Shown here: piece after piece, positions 1 to 6,134 of the stretch
Numbering within the stretch: the stretch's first letter is position 1
Layout: every line of letters starts with the position of its first letter
DNA from: Acidobacteriota bacterium
GTDB lineage: Bacteria > Acidobacteriota > Vicinamibacteria > Vicinamibacterales > Fen-181
Direction: 5' to 3'
Length of the DNA stretch: 11,181 nucleotides
NCBI GenBank assembly: GCA_021779795.1
Contig: JAJXZZ010000062.1
Location: forward strand, 1-11,181
Notes under the pieces: generated by a model
Told to the model about the DNA's origin: nothing
Databases searched by the model: none
The model's input: only the letters and a program-made list of their open reading frames with translations
Position numbers and translations under genes: made by a program

Positions 1-1679
1 TCGACGGCCTCGGGCGAGTCCCAGTAGAGCGGGCGCAGGAACGGCACGCCGGTGTCGTACGTTTCGCGCGAGGCGGTGTAGATGTAGGGCACCAGCGCCG
101 AGCGCAGCAGGAACGCCTGGCGCATGGCGTCCGAATACTCGACCGGGTACGCCCAGATCCGCCGCTCCGCGCCCGGGTTCTTCGTCGTGTGCGTGCGCAG
201 GATCGGGCTGAACACGCCGAACTGGATCCAGCGCGTGTACAGCTCGGGGTCCACCGGCCCGTTCATGTGGCCGCCGATGTCGTGGCTCCAGTAGCCGAAG
301 CCCACGTTGGCCGCCGTCGCCGTGAAATACGGCTGGTAGGCCAGCGACTGCCAGGTCGAGTACGTGTCGCCCGAGAACCCGATCTCGTAGCGGTGGTTGC
401 CGAGCCCGCCCCACCGGTGGAAGATGAGGGGCCGGTGCTTCCCCTGCCGCTCCATGTCGGTGAAGAACGTGTAGTTGAGCCACCAGGTCGGGTTGATCCC
501 CTCGAGCGACGTCTTGTCGCTCTGCTGCCAGTCGAGCCACCAGAAGTCCACGCCCTGGCGCTCGAGCGGGTGGATGACGAGATCGAAGAAATTGGTCGCG
601 AACCGCTTGTTCACGATGTCGAACGGCACGTACTGCCCGCTCGCCGGGTCGATCCCCATCGCCTTCGCCATCGCGGGGTATTGCTGTTCCCACGGCTGGA
701 TCCCCGAGGCCGGGTGCAGGTTCAGCGGCGTCTTCAGCCCGTGCACGTCGGTCCACTTCAGGAAGGCGGCGGGGTCGGGAAAGTAGTTCTTGTCCCAGGT
801 GAAGCCGGTCCACCCCTTCGTGTGGCCCGAGGCGTCCTTGACGTCGTCGCGCCAGGCCCCGCCGAACGTCTGGTGCCAGTCCATGTCCACGACGAGCACG
901 TCGAGCGGGAGCGTGCGCGCCTCGAAGCCGCGAACCAGCTGCATGAACTCGGTGTCGGTGTAGGCCCAGTAGCGGGACCACCAGATCCCGAAGGCGAACC
1001 GCGGCGGCATCGGGATCCGGCCGGCGACCTTCGTGAAGTCGGCCAGGGCCCCGCGGTAGTCGTGGCCGTAGCCGAAGAAGTAGAGGTCCTGGCGCTTCCC
1101 CGGCGGGCGCGGCGTCACCCACGGCCAGTCGCTCCCGTCGTAGAGCAGCCGCGCCGTGTCGTCCACCACGACCCAGCCGTCGCGCGAGACGAGACCGGGC
1201 TCGAGTTTCGTGGCCGGCCCGTTCACGCCGTCGAGCGTGCGCGTGGTGCCCCGGAGGTTGCCCGTGTCCTCGAGCCCCGGGTGCCACGTGACCGTCTTCC
1301 CGCCCAGCGTGAAGCTGACCTGAAGGTTGGCGGCGGCGAACGCGCCGCTGCCCGCCTTGTACCGGAGCGTGAGCGCGCCGGTGGCAATCGTCAGCCAGCC
1401 GCCGCGCGTCGCCGCCGTGAAGCGCGGCACGGGTTGGAGGCGGTCGATGAACACCAGCGAGGCGCGGTCCTCGAACTGCGAGGTGGGCGACCACTCCATC
1501 CGGATGAGCCGCGGCGTGAGCACGGTGAACCGGGCCTGGCCCGACACGACCATGGCCTTCGGGTCGGCCGCCGGCGCCATCGCCTGGGCGGCGGCGAGCG
1601 GCGGCGCCAGCAGGACGACCAGCGCGCACGCGGCCGCCGCGGCGACCCCGGCGCGACACAGCGCGCGTTCCCGAGTCAT
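1..1679 (-). CDS. Secreted glycoside hydrolase family 31 enzyme (3' end beyond window)
   Basis: This is an alpha-glycosidase of family GH31, a retaining (beta/alpha)8-barrel enzyme that removes alpha-linked sugars from oligosaccharides. The reading frame is open from an ATG at 1679 to the left edge (559 codons). It starts with a Sec signal peptide: a basic N-terminus, a hydrophobic core at about residues 11-30, and a likely cut after AAAQA at residue 33, so export is expected. Residues ~43-190 fit the GH31 N-terminal beta-sandwich (FEDRAS motif). The barrel follows: the predicted nucleophile is D383 in WWLDWQQ, the predicted acid/base is D438 in GFSGDTYS, and a substrate-pocket motif HDIGGH begins at H466. 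About 150-250 C-terminal residues (beta-sandwich domains) are missing because of the window edge. An SD-like AGGGGGAG lies 8 nt before the ATG. It begins 60 nt after the aminotransferase stop, so co-transcription is possible. The substrate (glucoside, xyloside, galactoside or other) cannot be told. The family call is firm. Confidence 0.93.
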   Translation of the reverse strand, partial: MTRERALCRAGVAAAAACALVVLLAPPLAAAQAMAPAADPKAMVVSGQARFTVLTPRLIRMEWSPTSQFEDRASLVFIDRLQPVPRFTAATRGGWLTIATGALTLRYKAGSGAFAAANLQVSFTLGGKTVTWHPGLEDTGNLRGTTRTLDGVNGPATKLEPGLVSRDGWVVVDDTARLLYDGSDWPWVTPRPPGKRQDLYFFGYGHDYRGALADFTKVAGRIPMPPRFAFGIWWSRYWAYTDTEFMQLVRGFEARTLPLDVLVVDMDWHQTFGGAWRDDVKDASGHTKGWTGFTWDKNYFPDPAAFLKWTDVHGLKTPLNLHPASGIQPWEQQYPAMAKAMGIDPASGQYVPFDIVNKRFATNFFDLVIHPLERQGVDFWWLDWQQSDKTSLEGINPTWWLNYTFFTDMERQGKHRPLIFHRWGGLGNHRYEIGFSGDTYSTWQSLAYQPYFTATAANVGFGYWSHDIGGHMNGPVDPELYTRWIQFGVFSPILRTHTTKNPGAERRIWAYPVEYSDAMRQAFLLRSALVPYIYTASRETYDTGVPFLRPLYWDSPEAV

Positions 1680-1739
1680 GATGGCTGCTCCCCCTGGCCG
1701 TACCCGGCGCGGACGGCCGACGCGCGGCGCCCTCGCGGG

Positions 1740-3095
1740 CTACCGGTACGACGCGTGAAAGGCCGCCAGGCGCTCCACCACGGCTTCGATCTGGCGCGTC
1801 GGCGGCAGGATGGTCGTCCGGAAGTGCGCCGTGCCCGGGATCTGGCCGAACCCGCTGCCCGGCACGACGCAGATGCCCGTCTGCTCCAGCAGGTCGAGGC
1901 AGTACTGCTCGTCGCTCCTGCCGGCCGGCAGCGCGATCCGCGGAAACGCGTACATCGCGCCCGCGACAACGTTGCACTGGATGCCGGGCACGCGGTTGAG
2001 CCCCTCGGCGAGCAGCGCCGCGCGCGCTCTCAGTTCGCCCAGGATCCGGTCGCGCTCCTCGACGAACCGCGCGTAGGACGGCTCGCCCGGCCGCGGCGGG
2101 CGCACCATGCAGTAGGTGGCCACCTGCCCGGTCAGGTTGGCGCAGAGCGACACCGACTGCAGCTTGGTGATCTGGGCCACGACGTCGGGCGGGATGTTGC
2201 GCACTTCCATGTAGCCGCCGCGCTGCCCGCACTCGCCGAGGTAGCCCTTCGAGCAGGAGTGGAAGCTGAACAGGCTGACGCCGGCCTCGCCGCTCTCGAC
2301 CATCACCTTCGCGAACGACACGAACCGGTCGCCCTTCAGGTAGATGTTCTCCTGGTAGACCTCGTCGGCCAGGATCGCCAGGTCGTGCGACTTCGCGAAC
2401 TGGATCAGCATCCGGATGTTGTCGCGGTCGAGCACCGACCCGGTCGGGTTGCCCGGGTTCAGGACGCAGATCGCCTTGACCCTCACGCCGTAGCGCCGCG
2501 CCTCCTGCAGGCTCTCCTCGAGCATCGACAGGCTCAGCTTCCAGGCGTGGCCCTCGTCCAGGTAGTAGCCGACCTGCTTCCCCTCGTAGAGCGTGATCGT
2601 CGCGCTGTAGAGCGGGTACTGCGGGATCGGGATCATGATCCCGTCGTGCGGCCCGCTGATGAGGATGCGCAGCGCCGCCTGCACGCCCTTCGACGCCCCG
2701 TCGGTCAGGTAGATCGCGTCAGCATCGGCCTCGATGCCGTCGCGCTCCCGGATGAACGCCGCCACGGCCTCCCGCACGAACCGCACGCCCGTGCTGTCGG
2801 AGTACGCGCCGAGCCCGTACCGCGTGCCTTCGAGAACCCGCCGCGCGGTCTCGCGGACGTCGGGCGGGAACAGGTCGGCGCCGCGATCGATGAGGTCGGG
2901 ATACTGGCAGAGCGCCAGGACCTGCCGCAGGTAGGTCAGCGGCCGCTGCTCGAGCGCCTGCGGGTTGCCGATGTTGCAGTAGATGATCTCGCGGCCCTGC
3001 CGCTCGAGTTCCTGCGCGCGCGCGACGATGCGGCCGCGCACGGCGTATTCGGTTTCGAGCACGGCCTTGCCGATATCCTGAAGCTGGATGGCCAT
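1740..3095 (-). CDS. Alanine aminotransferase (eukaryotic GPT-like), PLP fold type I
   Basis: This 451-residue cytoplasmic PLP enzyme most likely exchanges the amino group between L-alanine plus 2-oxoglutarate and pyruvate plus glutamate. It has the full class I/II aminotransferase layout: the GAYSDSTG segment at 96-103, TDGASKG at 131-137, NPGNPTG at 213-219, ADEVYQE at 243-249 with the pyridine-N-binding D244 and Y247, the Schiff-base lysine K283 in FHSCSKGYLGECGQRGG, and the carboxylate-binding R426 in HFRTT. The SKGYLGECGQRGGY stretch is nearly identical to animal and plant alanine aminotransferases, not to the AlaA/AspC types usual in bacteria; this comparison is from memory of the family. 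The start has an AAAGGA Shine-Dalgarno 6 nt before the ATG. The protein is complete and of normal length. It sits 91 nt after the VanZ-like gene and 60 nt before the GH31 gene. A different amino-acid specificity is the main alternative. Confidence 0.93.
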   Translation of the reverse strand: MAIQLQDIGKAVLETEYAVRGRIVARAQELERQGREIIYCNIGNPQALEQRPLTYLRQVLALCQYPDLIDRGADLFPPDVRETARRVLEGTRYGLGAYSDSTGVRFVREAVAAFIRERDGIEADADAIYLTDGASKGVQAALRILISGPHDGIMIPIPQYPLYSATITLYEGKQVGYYLDEGHAWKLSLSMLEESLQEARRYGVRVKAICVLNPGNPTGSVLDRDNIRMLIQFAKSHDLAILADEVYQENIYLKGDRFVSFAKVMVESGEAGVSLFSFHSCSKGYLGECGQRGGYMEVRNIPPDVVAQITKLQSVSLCANLTGQVATYCMVRPPRPGEPSYARFVEERDRILGELRARAALLAEGLNRVPGIQCNVVAGAMYAFPRIALPAGRSDEQYCLDLLEQTGICVVPGSGFGQIPGTAHFRTTILPPTRQIEAVVERLAAFHASYR

Positions 3096-3186
3096 CTCCG
3101 GTCCTTTCGCGGGTCCCCACGGGGATCGACGGCGCGGACGGCGATCGGCCGCGCACCAGAGATTCTTGCGGAAACCCGGCGCCGAA

Positions 3187-4182
3187 TCAATCGCCGAGGC
3201 GAAGCGTGCCGAGGTAGACGTGCGTCGGCCGGGCCAGGCGGTAGGCGAACAGGATGATCCGCCGGACGTGCCGCATGTCCATCTCCCGCCGGTCGGGCGC
3301 GCGGCGCACGTCGGCGAGCGGGATGACGAGGCGGTTGAGGCCGGGGCGGACGACCAGCTGCCGGTTGAACCGGTCGGCGTACCGGTTGTCGTGCCAGGCG
3401 TCGTCGATCCGGATGGTGAGCGGGAGCGGCTCGTCGAGGTCCGACACGACGGTCAGGACGAGGCGGCTCGCGCCGCGCCAGTCGGGAAACGGCTCGTCGA
3501 ACACGACGCCCGGGTACTCGCCCGGCAGCAGATCGAGCCGGCACAGCGGCCCGTCCACGCCGGCCGCCCCGGCGGGCCGCGCGCCCGGCGTCAGGCGGCT
3601 GTCCTGCGTGTCGACGAACGGCCGCTCCCACCACCAGCCGTCGGGCGTGAACAGCGTCGGGTAGGCCATGTCGCGCCCCCCGTACCTCGCGACGGTCACG
3701 GCCAGGTTGGCCCCCGCGGCCGAGAGCGCCAGCGCCGCCCCCGCCCACGCGATCGCCCGGCCCCGGCGAGACCGGATGGGCCCGGCGAGGATCCGCCGCC
3801 AGCGCACGGTCGCCGCGACGAGCAGGAACGAGCCGGCGCCGGCCACGTCCCGCAGGAAGTGCCAGAACGACGGGTCGCGCCCGGGCTGGACGGCCTGCAG
3901 CAGTTCGGTCGCGCCGCCGAACGCGACGGCGAGCGCGAACGCCCGCCACCAGGGCCGCGCCTCGAGCAGCGTCGCGCCGCGCGCCCACTGCAGCCCCAGG
4001 AGCGAGAGGGCCACGCACCCGAAGAGCGGGACGTGCCCCGCGTGGTACACGTCCTCCCAGAACCGCGTGCGGTCGGGAACCTGCCCGAACACCATGAACA
4101 GCAGCAGGCCGGCCAGCAGCACCGCCCACGCGGCGGCGCTCGCTTGTCGTCGCGACGATGAGTCGTGGAATCGATGGGTCAT
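3187..4182 (-). CDS. VanZ-like membrane protein with C-terminal extracytoplasmic beta-rich domain
   Basis: This 331-residue integral membrane protein has two parts. The first ~165 residues hold about five hydrophobic segments (roughly 16-33, 51-66, 80-98, 108-127 and 142-165). They show the VanZ-family pattern: a YHAGHVPLF segment after the first helix, then GGATELLQAVQPGRDPSFWHFLRDVAGAG at 89-117, in which E93, Q96 and the conserved R/D positions match the family. The role of the VanZ family is poorly defined; in enterococci it gives low-level teicoplanin resistance. Residues ~170-331 are not VanZ. They are soluble, rich in predicted beta strands and aromatic residues (GWWWERPF, VFDEPFPDW, LTIRIDDAWHDNRY, HVYLGTLRL), resembling a carbohydrate-binding-type jelly roll; that fold is inference. 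It starts 21 nt after the TonB gene stop with no strong Shine-Dalgarno, so it may depend on upstream translation. No specific function can be assigned. Confidence 0.8.
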   Translation of the reverse strand: MTHRFHDSSSRRQASAAAWAVLLAGLLLFMVFGQVPDRTRFWEDVYHAGHVPLFGCVALSLLGLQWARGATLLEARPWWRAFALAVAFGGATELLQAVQPGRDPSFWHFLRDVAGAGSFLLVAATVRWRRILAGPIRSRRGRAIAWAGAALALSAAGANLAVTVARYGGRDMAYPTLFTPDGWWWERPFVDTQDSRLTPGARPAGAAGVDGPLCRLDLLPGEYPGVVFDEPFPDWRGASRLVLTVVSDLDEPLPLTIRIDDAWHDNRYADRFNRQLVVRPGLNRLVIPLADVRRAPDRREMDMRHVRRIILFAYRLARPTHVYLGTLRLGD

Positions 4183-4203
4183 GCCGGGCGGCCGGCGCGG
4201 CGC

Positions 4204-5136
4204 TCAGCGGAGCGTGAAGTCCAGCACGATGTTGACGAGGATGGGCACCGCCTGCCCCGTGCTGCGGAGGCGGCCGGGACGGAACCGCCATTGCCGGGCC
4301 GCCTTGATCGCCTCCTGGTCGAGGCCGAACACCGGGTCGAGCGACTTGACGACCCGCAGGTCGCCGACCGTCCCGTCGGGCAGGACGACGCATTCGAGGA
4401 CGACGCTGCCCTGGATTTTTGCCCGCATCGCGTCGGCGGTGTACTGAGGCTTCACCTCGTGAATGAGCTCGGGGCCGTCGATGCCGGTGCCCGGGTGATA
4501 CGCGCCGCCGCCGAAGCCGCCTCCCCAGCCGGGCCCGAGGCCGGACCCGGTGCCGGGCCCGACGCCCGTGCCGGTGCCGGTGCCGTAGCCGCCGCCGCTC
4601 CCGGGGCCCTGCGACAGCGACGCCCCCAGCCCTTCGATCGAACCCGGCACGACCAGCAAGGCGTCACCCGTCGTCTTGGCCGGGATGTCGAGCGCCGGAG
4701 GCGGCGGTTCGGACGGCTTGGCCTGCGGCACCGGCAGGGAGGCCGGCTTGGCCACCGGCACGGTGATCTTGTCCGTGCCCGGCAGCTGGGCCTTGCGCGG
4801 CGGAGCCTCCATCCGGTTGCCGCCGCCGCCCCCGCCCCCGCCGGGGCCGGGCTTGTTCAGCCACACGATCTCGTGGAAGGGGATCGCCTGCATCGGCGCC
4901 GACACCATGCTGCCGACCGGCGTGTACCTGAGGATGCCCACGAGCACCAGCAGGGCCAGCACGTGCACGCCGACCGCGCCGGCCAGGCGCTCGACCGATG
5001 CCTGCCTGGCCGAGGGGCCGACGCTCGAGTGGTAGCTGGAAAACAGGAACTGCGGCGTGCCGAGCGGGTCGCGGTGCTCCGGCACCGACGCCCGGGGCGC
5101 TTCTCCGCCGTTTCCGGTCTTGACCTTCTCTGCCAT
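4204..5136 (-). CDS. TonB-family energy transducer protein
   Basis: This 310-residue protein should carry proton-motive-force energy from an ExbB/ExbD motor in the inner membrane to outer-membrane receptors. In order: a cytoplasmic N-terminus of about 50 residues; a single membrane anchor at ~51-70 (LAGAVGVHVLALLVLVGILR); a periplasmic linker with eight glycines at 99-106, a Pro/Lys-rich stretch at 119-150 and a Gly/Thr-rich stretch at 177-212; and a TonB C-terminal domain at ~222-310 with KPQYTADAMRAKIQGSV, PDGTVGDLRVVKSLD, the QWRFRP motif and a final beta strand. I chose the ATG at 5136; a GTG at 5166 in the same frame would add 10 residues of low-complexity sequence. Neither start has a strong Shine-Dalgarno. 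No exbB, exbD or receptor gene lies nearby, so the partner receptor is unknown. The VanZ-like gene follows 21 nt downstream. Confidence 0.92.
   Translation of the reverse strand: MAEKVKTGNGGEAPRASVPEHRDPLGTPQFLFSSYHSSVGPSARQASVERLAGAVGVHVLALLVLVGILRYTPVGSMVSAPMQAIPFHEIVWLNKPGPGGGGGGGGNRMEAPPRKAQLPGTDKITVPVAKPASLPVPQAKPSEPPPPALDIPAKTTGDALLVVPGSIEGLGASLSQGPGSGGGYGTGTGTGVGPGTGSGLGPGWGGGFGGGAYHPGTGIDGPELIHEVKPQYTADAMRAKIQGSVVLECVVLPDGTVGDLRVVKSLDPVFGLDQEAIKAARQWRFRPGRLRSTGQAVPILVNIVLDFTLR
4568..4585. repeat. Three tandem copies of a GTGCCG hexamer in the TonB linker
   Basis: GTGCCG is repeated three times exactly (4568-4573, 4574-4579, 4580-4585) and encodes alternating Gly-Thr in the periplasmic linker of the TonB protein. 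A second low-complexity run of CCG/CCC units at about 4817-4845 encodes the eight-glycine stretch. Both are in-frame coding repeats likely to vary in length between strains by replication slippage; that last point is inference. Confidence 0.8.
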
Positions 5137-5253
5137 GGCTGGAGCTGGTCTCGCTGGCGGCCGCACGCCCGTGGCCCGCGATCTCTGCGCGAGCGTGCCG
5201 CGACCTGGTCCCCTACTGACTGTTACGCCAAATCGCGTTCCAGCGTTTCCGGT

Positions 5254-5270
5254 GCCCGGTGGTCCCGGGC
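5254..5270 (-). terminator. Possible stem-loop after the YflT-like gene
   Basis: GCCCGG (5254-5259) and CCGGGC (5265-5270) form a perfect 6-bp GC stem with a 5-nt loop, starting one base after the TGA stop of the YflT-like gene. No T-run follows on the minus strand, so it is not a classical intrinsic terminator; it could be a 3'-end stabiliser or chance in GC-rich DNA. Confidence 0.3.
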
Positions 5271-5271
5271 C

Positions 5272-5730
5272 TCAGACGCGTCCCGTCCAGGCGCCGATGG
5301 CCGCGTTGCCGCCCCCGTGGCAGTGCAGCGTCGACAAGGCGTCGGCCGCCCGAGGCTCGCTGCGCACGGCCACCAGCACGCCGCCGCGGTCGGTGAGCGT
5401 TTCGTAGATCCGTCCGTCGTGCGGCTGGAACCCGACGCGCGTCAGCGCGGCCGCCAGCCCGGCCTTCGAGGCGTCGCGCGACCCGCCGTTGAGCAGCGAC
5501 AGCAGGCTGCCGCCGCCCAGGGCGGCGCCGATGCCGGGCAGGTCGACCCTGTCCGGAACGCGACCGAGCACCTTCTGCAGCAGTCCCGCCGTGTCCGGGG
5601 TGTCCTTGGCCAGCACGGTCAGCGACTCGGCCGGGAAGCCCTGCCGCTTCAGGGCGTCGATGCCGCGCTCGGCCGACGCCACGTCCTTGAAGACACCTAC
5701 TGTGTACCGACCCGTTTCCACCTCAGCCAC
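5272..5730 (-). CDS. YflT-like (general stress protein 17M-like) domain protein
   Basis: This 152-residue cytoplasmic protein has no signal peptide. Its N-terminus, YTVGVFKDVASAERGIDALKRQGFPAESLTVLAKD (residues 9-43), has the beta-alpha-beta pattern of the heat-induced stress protein YflT (general stress protein 17M) domain: a short strand, a helix pairing successive 'sections', then a second strand. A glycine-rich middle segment (66-83) is followed by a second half-domain (about 90-140) with GFQPHDGRIYETLTDRGGVLVAVRSE, a layout seen in proteins of this group. Biochemical function is not established for the family; a stress role is inferred from Bacillus expression data. The start is GTG at 5730, with GAGG 6 nt upstream. 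A good promoter-like sequence lies at 5808-5836. The gene is transcribed divergently from tatA and ends 135 nt before the TonB start, so the two may be separate transcripts. Confidence 0.78.
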   Translation of the reverse strand: MAEVETGRYTVGVFKDVASAERGIDALKRQGFPAESLTVLAKDTPDTAGLLQKVLGRVPDRVDLPGIGAALGGGSLLSLLNGGSRDASKAGLAAALTRVGFQPHDGRIYETLTDRGGVLVAVRSEPRAADALSTLHCHGGGNAAIGAWTGRV

Positions 5731-5807
5731 TCAACACCTCGTCATCGAAATGGAAGCGATCTCCCGGGCGCGACGCGAACGGGGCACCGGGCCAACCCGC
5801 TCACTTT

Positions 5808-5836
5808 ACTGTATGCGCGATAGCGGCAGGCATCAA
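5808..5836 (-). promoter_or_regulatory. Sigma70-like promoter for the YflT-like gene
   Basis: On the minus strand TTGATG (5836-5831) and TACAGT (5813-5808) are separated by exactly 17 nt. Each hexamer matches the consensus at four of six positions. Transcription would start near 5801, giving a leader of about 70 nt before the GTG at 5730. The rest of the 236-nt intergenic region (5731-5966) holds the opposing tatA promoter and no gene that I can support. Confidence 0.5.
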
Positions 5837-5910
5837 GCCCGTGCGGCCTGCCGCGACGCGCCCCGGCCGTCCGCGCCGGGGCCAGGCGCCCGATCCGGCC
5901 GCCGGCCCGG

Positions 5911-5919
5911 TGCTACAAT
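5911..5919 (+). promoter_or_regulatory. Extended -10 promoter element for tatA
   Basis: TGCTACAAT on the plus strand is an extended -10 box (TGn followed by TACAAT, five of six matches to TATAAT). No recognisable -35 hexamer lies 16-18 nt upstream, as is allowed for extended -10 promoters. It stands out as a T/A-containing patch in very GC-rich sequence and would give a leader of about 40 nt before the tatA ATG at 5967. Confidence 0.5.
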
Positions 5920-5966
5920 GGCGCAGGAAGCAACGTGTGACTGTCGGGAAGCGAAAGGGCTGACGC

Positions 5967-6134
5967 ATGGGGCCGATTGGTTTCCCCGAGTTCGTGCTGA
6001 TCTTGGCCATCCTCGCGCTGGTCTTCGGCGCCAACCGCCTGCCCGAGCTGGGGCGCGGCCTCGGCAAGGCCATTCGCGGTTTCAAGGAGTCCACGCGCGA
6101 GGGCGAGCGCGACGACCATCGCCCGAGGACCTGA
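5967..6134 (+). CDS. tatA: Sec-independent protein translocase subunit TatA
   Basis: This 55-residue protein is the pore-forming subunit type of the twin-arginine translocation system, which exports folded proteins across the inner membrane with TatC. It shows the family signature: a short N-terminal membrane helix (residues ~6-20, IGFPEFVLILAILALVF), the FG hinge at 20-21, and an amphipathic helix NRLPELGRGLGKAIRGFKE at 23-41, then a short charged tail ending in RPRT. Many TatA proteins are 60-90 residues long with a longer acidic tail, so this is a short one; TatE-like naming is also possible. AAAGGG lies 7 nt before the ATG. It is the only supported plus-strand gene in the window, with its own extended -10 promoter at 5911. 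No tatB or tatC is adjacent. Its TGA stop directly abuts the stop of selB on the other strand. Confidence 0.9.
   Translation: MGPIGFPEFVLILAILALVFGANRLPELGRGLGKAIRGFKESTREGERDDHRPRT

Noticed and set aside
3096..3186. GC-rich inverted repeats (3132-3137 with 3149-3154) between the VanZ-like and aminotransferase genes as a terminator
   Set aside because: A 6-bp stem with an 11-nt loop and no T-run is easily chance at this GC content.
189..3257. A 1022-codon open frame on the plus strand
   Set aside because: It lies antisense to the GH31 and aminotransferase genes, both with clear motifs. It is rich in Arg, Pro, Val and His with no domain, as expected from mirrored GC-rich codons.
4165..5823. 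552-codon plus-strand open frame opposite TonB and the YflT-like gene
   Set aside because: Low-complexity shadow of the glycine-rich TonB gene; no Shine-Dalgarno and no recognisable domain.
5801..6119. Minus-strand frames opposite tatA (97 and 68 codons)
   Set aside because: The plus-strand tatA reading has the full family signature and a promoter. These frames have neither.
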